DNA of 64,000 nucleotides, taken from positions 1-64,000 of the forward strand of contig JAEUVO010000067.1 in NCBI GenBank assembly GCA_016786885.1, in the 5' to 3' direction. This DNA is from Chitinophagaceae bacterium (GTDB lineage Bacteria; Bacteroidota; Bacteroidia; Chitinophagales; Chitinophagaceae). Shown here in pieces: positions 17,963-27,143 of this stretch. Both the position numbers and the translations under genes were made by a program. The notes under the pieces were generated by a model, which saw only the letters and a program-made list of their open reading frames with translations, was not told the DNA's origin and did no database searches. Each line of letters starts with the position of its first letter. The first letter of the stretch is position 1.

Positions 17963-19417
17963 ATGGAGAGTAATTTTAATAATAGAGATTTTGAGCGGTT
18001 CCTGAAGCAAAATGCTGACCAGTACCGAATGTTTCCATCTGAGAATGTATGGAAAGGCATTCACAGTACATTGCATACCCGCAGAAGATGGTACGGTATA
18101 GGCCTGGCCCTTCTGCTCCTCACTACAGGTGCTGTAACCTGGGTAATGCTAACCAGCAGCCCGTCTTCGGGGAAAAATGAAATGGCTGCTAATAGCCAGG
18201 TGGCAGTTCCGGTTAAAAAAATACAAAAGGAACAACAACCAATTGTAATTACCCCTCTAAAAAAGGAAGATATAGATAAAGAGATATTAATAGCTTCTCC
18301 GGGTAACCATCAGAAAAACCTCTTTTTGGCCAATCCTGTAGTTGAAGATCAAAACAATAAGTTGGCCGAATTACAAAAAACAAATGCTGTTGTTCCGATT
18401 TCCAATTCACCAGGCAGCCTTCCTGCTACAGTTGTATCAGCACCTTCTCCTGTTTCTAAGCTAAATACATCCGGAAACAATAGAATAGCTGTTAAGGCAG
18501 AAACACCAAAACATAATGTCGCTGTTAACATAATTCCTGCTATCATTAATGAAGAAGCAATTAGTCAGCCTTCCCTTGTTCCTGCAGAAGATATTAAAAC
18601 AGACGAAATAAGTGCAGCAGCGCAAAAAGACATATACCCTTTGAGTATCGAAAGTGTTATTAATTCTTATAAAAGCAGTAGAAGATCAAAGAGGTTATCC
18701 TGGCAGGTTTACTTTACTCCTACCGTCAGTTACAGAGAATTGAAAGAAAATAAACAATTCATCAACGCCGCCCGTTCAAACCTCACTTCTACTTCTGTAG
18801 TATTTTCTCCGGACTTAAATAGCATCGTTACACATAAACCGGACCTGGGATTCCAATTAGGCTTTACAACAGGCTATCCTTTATCCAGGAAAATTACTCT
18901 TACAGGTGGTTTGCAGTTTAATGTAAGTAAATACGATATAAGAGCATATAACTACCCGGGTGAAGTTGCCACTATTGCTTTAAGTACAGCAAGCGGAGCC
19001 ACCAGTACTGTTTCTACTATTACTAACTATCGTAGTGCAGGCGGCAGCAGGGCAAACTGGCTTCGCAATCTTTATGTTTCTGCTTCAGCTCCTGTTGGTA
19101 TAGAACTAAAACTGGGTGGTAATAAAAAAACTTATTGGGGTGTTAATGGCACTGTTCAGCCAACTTATGTATTAGGAAACACGGCCTATGTCATCTCAAC
19201 AGATTATAAGAACTATGCCGAAATACCATCATTGACCCGCAGGTGGAATATTAATACAGGATTCGAAGCTTTTGCCGGGTTCTCTGTAGGCAAAACAGAC
19301 TGGAGAGTAGGACCGCAGGCCCGTTACCAAACAATGTCTAGCTTTAAAAAAGAATACCCTGTTAAGGAATACCTTTTTGATTTTGGTTTAAAAATGGGCA
19401 TTATGCTCAAAAAGTAA
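17963..19417 (+). CDS. Membrane-anchored protein with C-terminal beta-barrel-like domain, likely partner of the sigma factor
   Basis: A 484-residue protein in three parts. Residues 1-45 are soluble and charged (DFERFLKQNADQYRMFPSENVWKGI). A single TM helix follows at about 48-66 (GIGLALLLLTTGAVTWVML). Then come ~175 residues of low-complexity Pro/Val/Ser/Lys linker and ~240 residues of alternating beta strands resembling an outer-membrane barrel (WQVYFTPTVSY, GFQLGFTTGYPLS, FDFGLKMGIML). The order suggests a cytoplasmic anti-sigma-like end tied to an envelope sensor. The function is inferred from position; I recognise no named family. A strong terminator follows. Confidence 0.7.
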   Translation: MESNFNNRDFERFLKQNADQYRMFPSENVWKGIHSTLHTRRRWYGIGLALLLLTTGAVTWVMLTSSPSSGKNEMAANSQVAVPVKKIQKEQQPIVITPLKKEDIDKEILIASPGNHQKNLFLANPVVEDQNNKLAELQKTNAVVPISNSPGSLPATVVSAPSPVSKLNTSGNNRIAVKAETPKHNVAVNIIPAIINEEAISQPSLVPAEDIKTDEISAAAQKDIYPLSIESVINSYKSSRRSKRLSWQVYFTPTVSYRELKENKQFINAARSNLTSTSVVFSPDLNSIVTHKPDLGFQLGFTTGYPLSRKITLTGGLQFNVSKYDIRAYNYPGEVATIALSTASGATSTVSTITNYRSAGGSRANWLRNLYVSASAPVGIELKLGGNKKTYWGVNGTVQPTYVLGNTAYVISTDYKNYAEIPSLTRRWNINTGFEAFAGFSVGKTDWRVGPQARYQTMSSFKKEYPVKEYLFDFGLKMGIMLKK

Positions 19418-19445
19418 AACTGACACTAACTGCCGCTTTGCTTAG

Positions 19446-19490
19446 AATATCCCGTCTGTTTCACCAGGCGGGATATTTGTTTTCTTCTTG
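19446..19490 (+). terminator. Rho-independent terminator of the sigma factor operon
   Basis: A 13-bp stem (19446-19458 with 19465-19477, one G-T wobble) and six-base loop, followed by a T-rich stretch. It lies 29 bases after the stop of the membrane-anchored protein gene. Confidence 0.88.
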
Positions 19491-19520
19491 TTTTCAATAA
19501 CAGTGTTTACGCTAATTTTA
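19488..19520 (+). promoter_or_regulatory. Candidate promoter of the lipoprotein-uvrC pair
   Basis: TTG at 19488-19490, then 22 bases, then TAATTTTA at 19513-19520 (one mismatch to TAnnTTTG), four bases before the ATG at 19525. Confidence 0.4.
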
Positions 19521-19524
19521 GGCC

Positions 19525-20106
19525 ATGAAACAATATTTTCAATTAGTACTGGCTGCTACAGTCTTTTTATCCGCTTGCACGAATAAAGAAAAGGGAGATG
19601 AGAAAAAATTCATCTCTGTGTTATCATTAATAGAAAAACAAGTAGCGCATATAGATACATCACTTTATGCAATTACAAAATATGTTATTAAAGACAGCCT
19701 CCTTATTGATACCTTGTATATTCCAAGAGAGGAGTTTCGTTCTGTTGCAAAGGATTTCCTGGAAATACCTGACCTGTCGGCAAAAAAAGTGGCAAAACGT
19801 TATAAAGAAGAAACCCGCTATGACGAGCTGCTCAATCGTGTTATCATCAGTTATATTCCATTAAATCCCGAAAAGGAAGAAATACAAAAACAGGAAATCC
19901 TTGTAACACCAAATATAGCAACGGGTGACAAAGTCAATACAATTTTGATCAGCCGGGTCATCAATAACAGGGATGGTTTTTTACAAAAAGAAATGCTCTG
20001 GCAAATGGATAAAAGTTTCCAGGTGGTAACCACCACACAAAAGCCAGGGCAATCCGAGGTAATCATTACAACCAAAGTGACCTGGAACGAGGATGATGAT
20101 CAATGA
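19525..20106 (+). CDS. Lipoprotein of unknown function, coupled to uvrC
   Basis: A 193-residue predicted lipoprotein with lipobox LSAC (Cys18). The mature part is charged, with TSLYAITKYVIKDS, YIPREEFRSVAKDFL and a C-terminal beta-rich half (VVTTTQKPGQSEVIITTKVTW); I recognise no family. Its stop overlaps the uvrC start by four bases (ATGA), so uvrC translation is probably coupled to it. No functional link to DNA repair is apparent. Confidence 0.75.
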   Translation: MKQYFQLVLAATVFLSACTNKEKGDEKKFISVLSLIEKQVAHIDTSLYAITKYVIKDSLLIDTLYIPREEFRSVAKDFLEIPDLSAKKVAKRYKEETRYDELLNRVIISYIPLNPEKEEIQKQEILVTPNIATGDKVNTILISRVINNRDGFLQKEMLWQMDKSFQVVTTTQKPGQSEVIITTKVTWNEDDDQ

Positions 20107-21911
20107 CTGCTGCAGAATTTCAACATATTGCCACTGGTATACCCGCACAACCCGGTATTTATAAGTATTTTGACAACAATGGTGAGCTGCTCTATGTAGG
20201 GAAAGCGAAACATTTGCGCAAGCGGGTAAGTTCTTACTTCACAAAAACATTTACCAGCTACAAAACCTATGAACTGGTTCAGCGGATTACCAGGATTGAG
20301 TTTACCATTGTTAGTTCAGAGCAGGATGCCTTCTTGCTGGAAAATACATTAATCAAACAATTTCAACCCAGGTTCAATATAAACCTGAAGGACGACAAGA
20401 CCTATCCTTTCATCGTTATTAAGAATGAACCTTTCCCAAGAGTGTTTCTTACCCGGAAACAGGTCAATGACGGCTCAGACTATCTGGGACCTTATACGTC
20501 TGTCAAAAAGGTAAGGGAATTACTGGAGTTCATTAAACAAACCATACAGCTCAGAAATTGCTCCCTGAATCTTTCGGCGCCCAACATTAAAAAAGGGAAA
20601 TATAAAGTTTGTCTCGAATATCATTTAGGTAATTGCAAAGGCCCATGCGAAGGGTTGCAAACTGCTGACGATTATTTGGAAAACCTTATCCAGCTTAAAA
20701 ACCTGCTTCGGGGAAACCTGGCGCCTGTTATTCGTCATTTCAAAGAGGAAATGAAGAAGTTGGCTGCAGAACTTGCTTTTGAAAAAGCCTCACTGGTGAA
20801 AAAGAAAATTGATTTTTTAGAGAATTATCAATCACGGTCTGTAGTTGCCAATACCAAAACTGGCAGTATTGATGTGTTCTCTATATTAAAGGAAAAGGAA
20901 ATTGCCTATGTGAATTACCTGATGGTCAGAAATGGGGCCATCATACAAACACAAACTAATAAAGTAGAAACTCATCTTGATGAAGAACCGGAAGAAATAT
21001 TAAGCTTCTCCGTGGCTCAGTTGCGGGATACATTTAATAGTGATGCTGACGAAATAATAGTTCCTTTCAATATTGATTATCCGCAGAATGAAATTATTGT
21101 GACCGTTCCAAAAGGTGGCGACAAGAAAAAACTATTAGAGCTTTCGGAAAAAAACGCCAGTCATTTTATTGAAGAATTAAAAACTAAAGAAAGACTAAAG
21201 CTCAATATTAAGAATGCTGACATATTTAAAGTGCTTGAGCAGTTACAGAAAGATCTGCAATTACAGGATATCCCTCTTCATATTGAATGTTTTGATAATT
21301 CTAATTTCCAGGGTAGTTACCCTGTTTCGGCCATGGTATGCTTCAAAAATGGTGTACCCAGTAAAAAGGACTACAGAAAATTCAACGTTAAAACCGTGGA
21401 AGGAATTAATGATTTTGCGACAATGAAAGAGGCTGTTTTCAGGCGTTACAAAAGAGTAAAAGATGAAGAGCAGCCTTTTCCACAATTAGTGATAATTGAT
21501 GGCGGCAAAGGCCAGTTAAGCGCTGCTAATGAGGCTATAGCAGAACTGGGCCTGATCGGAAAAACTACCCTTATGGGTCTCGCAAAAAATGAGGAGGAAC
21601 TTTTCTTTACTGGTGACACAAGCTCTCTTAAATTGCCTTATAATGGCAGCAGCCTGAAAATGATCAGGGGGATCCGTGATGAAGTGCATCGCTTCGGCAT
21701 CACTTTTCATCGCCAAAAAAGAAGCAAGGGAACCTTTAAAAATGAATTAGAAGAAATTCCCGGAATCGGGAAATCAACAGCCGATGTACTCCTGAAGGAG
21801 TATAAATCAGTTAAAAGAATAAGAGAACTGAGTGAGGAAAAATTAGCAACAATTATAGGGAGATCAAAGGCCCGGATTCTCATTGAATATTATCGAAAAC
21901 AAATTTCCTGA
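20103..21911 (+). CDS. uvrC: UvrABC excinuclease subunit C
   Basis: Makes the 3' and 5' incisions in nucleotide excision repair with UvrA and UvrB. A 602-residue protein: N-terminal GIY-YIG nuclease (PGIYKYF, LLYVGKA), a four-cysteine cluster of the UvrC Fe-S type (RNC, KVC, GNC, GPC around 157-188), UVR motif near 215-245, RNase H-like nuclease (ECFDNSNFQG, VIIDGGKGQL) and C-terminal helix-hairpin-helix (IPGIGKSTA). It overlaps the preceding lipoprotein gene by four bases, and a terminator follows. Confidence 0.97.
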   Translation: MTAAEFQHIATGIPAQPGIYKYFDNNGELLYVGKAKHLRKRVSSYFTKTFTSYKTYELVQRITRIEFTIVSSEQDAFLLENTLIKQFQPRFNINLKDDKTYPFIVIKNEPFPRVFLTRKQVNDGSDYLGPYTSVKKVRELLEFIKQTIQLRNCSLNLSAPNIKKGKYKVCLEYHLGNCKGPCEGLQTADDYLENLIQLKNLLRGNLAPVIRHFKEEMKKLAAELAFEKASLVKKKIDFLENYQSRSVVANTKTGSIDVFSILKEKEIAYVNYLMVRNGAIIQTQTNKVETHLDEEPEEILSFSVAQLRDTFNSDADEIIVPFNIDYPQNEIIVTVPKGGDKKKLLELSEKNASHFIEELKTKERLKLNIKNADIFKVLEQLQKDLQLQDIPLHIECFDNSNFQGSYPVSAMVCFKNGVPSKKDYRKFNVKTVEGINDFATMKEAVFRRYKRVKDEEQPFPQLVIIDGGKGQLSAANEAIAELGLIGKTTLMGLAKNEEELFFTGDTSSLKLPYNGSSLKMIRGIRDEVHRFGITFHRQKRSKGTFKNELEEIPGIGKSTADVLLKEYKSVKRIRELSEEKLATIIGRSKARILIEYYRKQIS

Positions 21912-21950
21912 ACTACTTGAATATTCTGTTTTTCACCCGACCAGGTGCAA

Positions 21951-21990
21951 AAAAAAATGGGGCCGGAATAGAAATTCAGCCCCGTTTTTA
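21951..21990 (+). terminator. Terminator of uvrC
   Basis: A GGGGC/GCCCC stem (21959-21983, with one internal mismatch, then a GAAT/ATTC inner stem), preceded by an A run and followed by GTTTTTA. Confidence 0.75.
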
Positions 21991-22106
21991 AAATCCAATA
22001 TCCTATGAAAAACCAAGACGAAAGTACAACTTTTATCCAATTATCCTATAGGACTTTTACGATTTTCGAAACTTTTTTTCTTCTAATAATGAGCTAGTTA
22101 TACGAC

Positions 22107-22133
22107 AAAAAAGCCCCTTAACAGGGGCTTTTT
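22107..22133. terminator. Bidirectional terminator between uvrC and gldN
   Basis: AAAAAGCCCC and GGGGCTTTTT arms around a TTAACA loop. The symmetric A and T tracts let it work on both strands; it ends the gldKLMN operon on the minus strand, 28 bases after the gldN stop. Confidence 0.9.
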
Positions 22134-22161
22134 GATTGATGTTCAAACAAACAATAAGGTA

Positions 22162-23199
22162 TTAATACGACCAGAGATCCTGTTCGAAATTGAATATCTT
22201 TTCTTTAATATTTTCCCCTTCCAGTAACCTGAGGATAGGATCATTGATATAATTCCTGATCATTTTATTTCCTGGATTATCCAGGGTTGATTTTACAATG
22301 TAACTGCTGAACATACGGCTCTCAAACAGTTCTTCCCATGTCATTCTGCTCTGACCCATATTCTTGGGATTATATACTTCCGCCTTAACAAGCATTGGTC
22401 TCAAATCAGGGTAGTAAACCCAAAATAATGAAGATGTACCTCTTTCTTTTGTTGTATTAGGTATATACTCAGTTTTGAGTAATCCTATACCCAATATGCG
22501 AACAAACATACGGCTTGATTCTCTGTCAAAGACCCACTCTTCTTTCAAACGTATTCTTGTAACAGATTTAGCATCAAAGCTTGCTCTTGTCACATTCCAA
22601 CCAACTATCTTATCAATTTGCTTTGTGTCGTAAATAGGGAAAGTATCGAGTTTACCAGAGGTTAACTGCTGAACATCAGCTATCGCAAGCGGGGTAGTAA
22701 ACCTGTCATCAGAAAATGCAGTTACTTCTCCGGTTTGTACTGCTTTCATCAGCATATTAACGAATATCTGGCTGCCATTATCATCTACTGCCTCATACAT
22801 GAATATTTTATTCATTTTCTCCCTGAGGTCCAATTCTCTCCAAACTTTCTCTGCATACAAGGCATCATCCCAGCGAAGATGCTCATATATAAGCGGGGTA
22901 CGCTGAGTTAGACTGCCTTTATCAAAAGCATTATCATTTCTTAACGACTTCTTGGGAGAAATATCGTTACTGGTAGTATCATAAGTAATCGGCAGATTAG
23001 CCAGGGGATCATAACCAGACGGAGGCTGGTTATTATTGTTCTGTTGTTGTTCGTTACCACCAGTAGTAGGTGGTGCCGGATTTGTAGAAGGATTATTTGT
23101 ATCCTTCCTTTTCTTAGATGGCCTTTGTGCATTTGCATCGGTCAGCAAAAAGGCTGAAACCACCAGGCATAAACCGAACTTTAAGAATTTCATATTCAT
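22162..23199 (-). CDS. gldN: Gliding/type IX secretion protein GldN
   Basis: A 345-residue exported protein with a signal peptide (FGLCLVVSAFLLTDANA), a low-complexity Asn/Pro/Gln stretch at about 35-65 and a GldN core (WRELDLREKMNKIF, RIRLKEEWVFDRESSRMFVRI, FWVYYPDLRP). GldN binds GldK in the ring-shaped periplasmic/outer-membrane part of the type IX machinery. Starts 6 bases after the gldM stop. Last gene of gldKLMN, closed by the terminator at 22107. Confidence 0.95.
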   Translation of the reverse strand: MNMKFLKFGLCLVVSAFLLTDANAQRPSKKRKDTNNPSTNPAPPTTGGNEQQQNNNNQPPSGYDPLANLPITYDTTSNDISPKKSLRNDNAFDKGSLTQRTPLIYEHLRWDDALYAEKVWRELDLREKMNKIFMYEAVDDNGSQIFVNMLMKAVQTGEVTAFSDDRFTTPLAIADVQQLTSGKLDTFPIYDTKQIDKIVGWNVTRASFDAKSVTRIRLKEEWVFDRESSRMFVRILGIGLLKTEYIPNTTKERGTSSLFWVYYPDLRPMLVKAEVYNPKNMGQSRMTWEELFESRMFSSYIVKSTLDNPGNKMIRNYINDPILRLLEGENIKEKIFNFEQDLWSY

Positions 23200-23205
23200 A
23201 TCGCA

Positions 23206-24720
23206 CTATTTAATATAATAAACGAGTGAAGGGGCCTTTGTAGTACGTCCATCCGGACCTTTTACCCTGATATCATCAATTGTTACCATTCTGTCAGCCT
23301 TAACATGCTGATTTATAGCATTTCTAACAGCACCAGAGAAGGCAGCTCCCTGTACGGGTATTGAAATAATATCATCGTCTGTATCACAAGTAAACGTAAA
23401 GCTTACAACATCGTAATTCAGCTCGAAAGGGAAGTTCTTAATACCTGCACCAACTCCTCCCTGAGCTTTGAATGCTCCGGCAAGGAAAGGCTCACCACTT
23501 TGTTTACCTCCTACATAAGCCTGAGCTTCTGGGATAGTACGTACCCTGAAATTACTGGCACCTGCTACTTTCCCGTCCACAGTAACAGTTATAATAGTAT
23601 TATCATTAACGGTGTTAACTCGGGCAACATATTTGCCAGTGCCCGCTACTTTGATTAGAGAACCATTGTTAATAGTTGCTTTGATCCTGTCATCACCGCC
23701 GCCACTGGCAGCAATTGTAACAGGGTTATCAACACCAATATACAATACGTTCATTTTGTCAAGTGCTATTGAAGCATTTGCTGAACCAACAGTGTATTCA
23801 ACAGGTATAGTCCTTGTTTGAGGGTTACCATCCTGGTCAGTGAATGCAACGGTAACATTAATGGTATGTGAACCAACACCGCCTGCTGCTGCTTTATAAA
23901 TTGCCTGACCTTTTTCATTTAATGACACACCTGAACCATTGATGGTTACAGTAGGCAACTTGGTTTTACTGAAGGCACCCAGACCGGCAGTAATTTCAAT
24001 TTCCTGACCCGGCATTAGATATTTAGAGTTCTGTCCAACAATCGCCTCAAATGAATCAAATCTCAACTCAACTTTACCAACCTGCTCGTGACAGAATGTA
24101 ACGACTTTATTTTCTGATGTTTTGATGTCATTCTGAAATTTACTGAGGATACTTAAAGCTCCTACAGCAGGTGCCATATAAAAATAAGCTTCCTCCCATG
24201 TTTTCTTTTTTGAAGTAGTTGGTTTAGGTGGAGTAAGATCTACCTGCAGTGAATTAGCGAATTCTGACGCTATTGCTGAATCAACTCCCAATACATTCTT
24301 CTTGAATGCTTCAAGAATTTTATAAAGCTCCTTACCTTTTCCTTGCTGTACAAATATTCGTGTGGTTGCGTTTTGTTCATCTTCTTTGAACTTGCCGCCT
24401 TTGGATGACTCTGCAATTAATTCTTTCTTAAGGTTTTCTATAAAACTATAAGCCGTAGCAGAATAATCCATTACTTGTTTTGCTTTTGGTTGCCAGATTT
24501 CTGCCTTTGCTTTGGTGGTAGGGTCAGATATTTTTTCTGTCAACGAAGCAAAAATCCTGTCTGAAGATAATTTTACTGCGTTATTGGTTTTCTCCAGGCT
24601 TTCATTTATCGTTTTAAAGGCATTGAGGATCTCAGCCGAAATGTTAATAGCCAGTAAGGCTGTCAACACCAGGTACATGATATTGATCATCTTCTGCCGG
24701 GGTTCTTTAGGTAAAGACAT
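23206..24720 (-). CDS. gldM: Gliding/type IX secretion motor protein GldM
   Basis: A 504-residue protein with one N-terminal TM helix (MINIMYLVLTALLAINISAE, about 10-29) and a long periplasmic part of four domains. GldM and GldL form the proton-driven rotary motor of type IX secretion and gliding. The N-terminal SLPKEPRQKMINIMYLVLTA region is near-universal in GldM. Length is normal. Third gene of gldKLMN. Confidence 0.96.
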   Translation of the reverse strand: MSLPKEPRQKMINIMYLVLTALLAINISAEILNAFKTINESLEKTNNAVKLSSDRIFASLTEKISDPTTKAKAEIWQPKAKQVMDYSATAYSFIENLKKELIAESSKGGKFKEDEQNATTRIFVQQGKGKELYKILEAFKKNVLGVDSAIASEFANSLQVDLTPPKPTTSKKKTWEEAYFYMAPAVGALSILSKFQNDIKTSENKVVTFCHEQVGKVELRFDSFEAIVGQNSKYLMPGQEIEITAGLGAFSKTKLPTVTINGSGVSLNEKGQAIYKAAAGGVGSHTINVTVAFTDQDGNPQTRTIPVEYTVGSANASIALDKMNVLYIGVDNPVTIAASGGGDDRIKATINNGSLIKVAGTGKYVARVNTVNDNTIITVTVDGKVAGASNFRVRTIPEAQAYVGGKQSGEPFLAGAFKAQGGVGAGIKNFPFELNYDVVSFTFTCDTDDDIISIPVQGAAFSGAVRNAINQHVKADRMVTIDDIRVKGPDGRTTKAPSLVYYIK

Positions 24721-24799
24721 GAAGATTCGTGGTTTTTAAATTAGAAATAGTGACTTCTTTGAATCACGGATACGGATTCGTTCTGTTTAAAGTTTTGTT

Positions 24800-25573
24800 T
24801 TAGCTGCGACCCTGCATGGCTGTTAACATGTTACCGTAGATGTTATTCAAACGGCCCAGGTTAGATGCCAGGTGTCCGATTTGCTCCTGAACCCTCTTCG
24901 CATCTTCAGCGCTGTTCAACATTGAATTAGATGTTTCGGAAAGTTTACCGTAGAATGCATTCAACGCTTTCAGGTGGTTATTGCTCTCCTGCAGTTCCAA
25001 TTCATAAATTGTATTCAGCGAAGACAGGTTTTTGGTCAATACCTGGATCTGCTCATGGAATACCTTAGCACCTTCTGTAGCTGTATTAAAAGCACCTACT
25101 GAAGAAGCTGCAGTAGTGTAAGCATCTTTTACTTTATCAAGCTGGCCTGTTACTTCTCTTGTCTTATTAGTAAAGTCAGCCGTTGCATTGATGGTATCAC
25201 CAATGCCGTTCATACCTGTAACGGTAGTATTTAATTGTTTAAAACCTTCACCCAAACGTTTCATTGTGTCAGGTGTAATATCAGCTTCTGCAAGCATTTT
25301 ATCCATAGCCCCGAAAGTAGCCCTGCTTTTAGCCCCGGCTACTGAGAATTGCTCTTCATCATGAGAAGCATCTTTGATAGGAGGATATATCGCATACAAA
25401 ACGCCGTACAAGGCGAAAATTATTGCTTCTGTGGTAAGACCGATCCACAACCAGGTGTCTGCATCAGGCTGGTGGGTAATTTTTCTGAGTGCTCCCCAGA
25501 TTACTAATGCTGCGCCGAATGATACGCCTACGTCTACCCATTTACTTACCTTAGATGGAATTGCTGCTGCCAT
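24800..25573 (-). CDS. gldL: Gliding/type IX secretion motor protein GldL
   Basis: A 257-residue inner-membrane protein with two TM helices (VGVSFGAALVIWGAL and LWIGLTTEAIIFALYGVLYAI) and a cytoplasmic helical tail with coiled-coil character. A Glu in the second helix (TTEAII) matches the motor glutamate position known for GldL. Partner of GldM in the type IX rotary motor. Gap to gldM is 79 bases. Confidence 0.95.
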   Translation of the reverse strand: MAAAIPSKVSKWVDVGVSFGAALVIWGALRKITHQPDADTWLWIGLTTEAIIFALYGVLYAIYPPIKDASHDEEQFSVAGAKSRATFGAMDKMLAEADITPDTMKRLGEGFKQLNTTVTGMNGIGDTINATADFTNKTREVTGQLDKVKDAYTTAASSVGAFNTATEGAKVFHEQIQVLTKNLSSLNTIYELELQESNNHLKALNAFYGKLSETSNSMLNSAEDAKRVQEQIGHLASNLGRLNNIYGNMLTAMQGRS

Positions 25574-25685
25574 AATTGGATTTTTTAAAAGTGGTTTTGT
25601 TGATATTAATTAAGAGAGAAAGAAGAGAGGACAGATTTTACTTTACTGCCCTCTCAATATGTTTGATTTAGTTCGTCATTTTTTA

Positions 25686-26996
25686 TCAGCGACGTCCTTT
25701 TTGCGGAGCTGCGGGTAAATCAATCACACAACGGAAGCCGATGTAAGATTTAGTAGAATCCTGGTATTCGTAAGTGCTGGTACCTGTTTGCAGGTAATAA
25801 CCAACATCTTTCCAGCTACCACCACGAATGATCTTACGTTTCATCAGGGGAGGATCATCATCTTTAGCGTTCCAGCGAACATCAGGGTTCATATCATGCT
25901 GAAAGTTATTACGACCTTCATAATAGATTGAAGATGTCCACTCTGCTACGTTGCCAGACATACAGTACAGACCATAATCATTAGGCCAGTAAGCATCGGC
26001 ACGAACAGTGTAGAATCCACCATCTTCAGGATAGTTACCACGGCCTGGTTTAAAATTGGCCATCAGACATCCTTTTTTATTACGCAGGTAATAATTACCC
26101 CAGGGGAACATTGATTGTGAACGACCGCCACGGGCTGCATATTCCCATTGCGCCTCTGTAGGCAGGCGGAAATCTGATTCTTGTGTTCTTTTCTTTGAAT
26201 CGAGGTAAGCATTCAGGAAATGGGTTCTCCACTCACAGAAAGCAGTTGCTTGTTTCCAGTTTACACCTACAACGGGATAGTTACCAAAAGCCGGGTGAGA
26301 AAAATATCTTTTAGTCATCGGCTCATTATAAGAATATGAGAAGTCGCGGATCCATGCTAATGTATCAGGATAAATTGCTACGTCTTTCTTTACGATGAAA
26401 GTAGAGCGGGGTTTACCAGCATTCTCTCTTCTGGCTGCTTCTTTCAAATCGAAGGTCTCAGAATGGAATACTATTTTAGAAGGATCAATTTCTTTTTTTC
26501 CAAAAACCCTGTCATCCGGAGGAAGGATCATAGGTGTGGCAGCCAGTTTTTCCATTTCATTTGGATCACCCCACTTAAAGGTTTTCATTTTGGCCCAGTC
26601 CACATATTCGTTACCATCTTTACCGGTTTTCAGGTAACCCATATTACGGGCTACTACAGAATCCCGAACCCAGTATACGAACTGACGATACTCGTTGTTG
26701 GTAATCTCAGTTGCATCCATCCAGAAGCCACTGATAGATACAGAGCGGTTACGGGCACTGAATGCGTAGGCAGGATCCTCATCACTGGGGCCCATATGGA
26801 ATGTACCTTGCGGTACATAGACCATGCCTGGAGGCTTCGGAAGTGTATACTTACTTCCAGGAGCAACTCCATGCACCTGACCATCATTCGGAAGGCTACC
26901 GCCTTTGTTTTTCTTTCCTCCCAGTATTCCGCAACTGGTTAATACAGACACACAGGCGACTGCATACAAGGTGTAATAAAGGTTTCTCATTTTCAT
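25686..26996 (-). CDS. gldK: Type IX secretion lipoprotein GldK
   Basis: An FGE-sulfatase/SUMF1-fold lipoprotein: lipobox LTSC, then MVYVPQGTFHMGPSDED, FWMDATEITNNEYRQFV, RLPTEAQWEYAARGG and the C-terminal IRGGSWKD and SYIGFRC. GldK forms the outer-membrane ring with GldN; GldJ has the same fold, but position at the head of gldLMN identifies GldK. The frame opens at GTG 27047, upstream of a good promoter, so ATG 26996 (or 26990) is the start; about 436 residues. Confidence 0.94.
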   Translation of the reverse strand: MKMRNLYYTLYAVACVSVLTSCGILGGKKNKGGSLPNDGQVHGVAPGSKYTLPKPPGMVYVPQGTFHMGPSDEDPAYAFSARNRSVSISGFWMDATEITNNEYRQFVYWVRDSVVARNMGYLKTGKDGNEYVDWAKMKTFKWGDPNEMEKLAATPMILPPDDRVFGKKEIDPSKIVFHSETFDLKEAARRENAGKPRSTFIVKKDVAIYPDTLAWIRDFSYSYNEPMTKRYFSHPAFGNYPVVGVNWKQATAFCEWRTHFLNAYLDSKKRTQESDFRLPTEAQWEYAARGGRSQSMFPWGNYYLRNKKGCLMANFKPGRGNYPEDGGFYTVRADAYWPNDYGLYCMSGNVAEWTSSIYYEGRNNFQHDMNPDVRWNAKDDDPPLMKRKIIRGGSWKDVGYYLQTGTSTYEYQDSTKSYIGFRCVIDLPAAPQKGRR

Positions 26997-27015
26997 ACAC
27001 TTAAAGGGTATTGGG

Positions 27016-27050
27016 CAAATATAATGTTTAGAACTGTTCTCTGGCACAAG
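27016..27050 (-). promoter_or_regulatory. Promoter of the gldKLMN operon
   Basis: Minus strand: CTTG (27050-27047), 23 bases, then TATATTTG (27023-27016), a full -7 match. The predicted transcript start lies upstream of ATG 26996 but downstream of the GTG at 27047, which rules out the longer GldK reading. Confidence 0.65.
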
Positions 27051-27143
27051 GTTATAATTTATTTTTTTAAATCAAAACGTATTTTTCGAAGTAAATTTTC
27101 TAACGGATACTGGCTCTGTTTTATTGTATTAACTAAAAATTAA

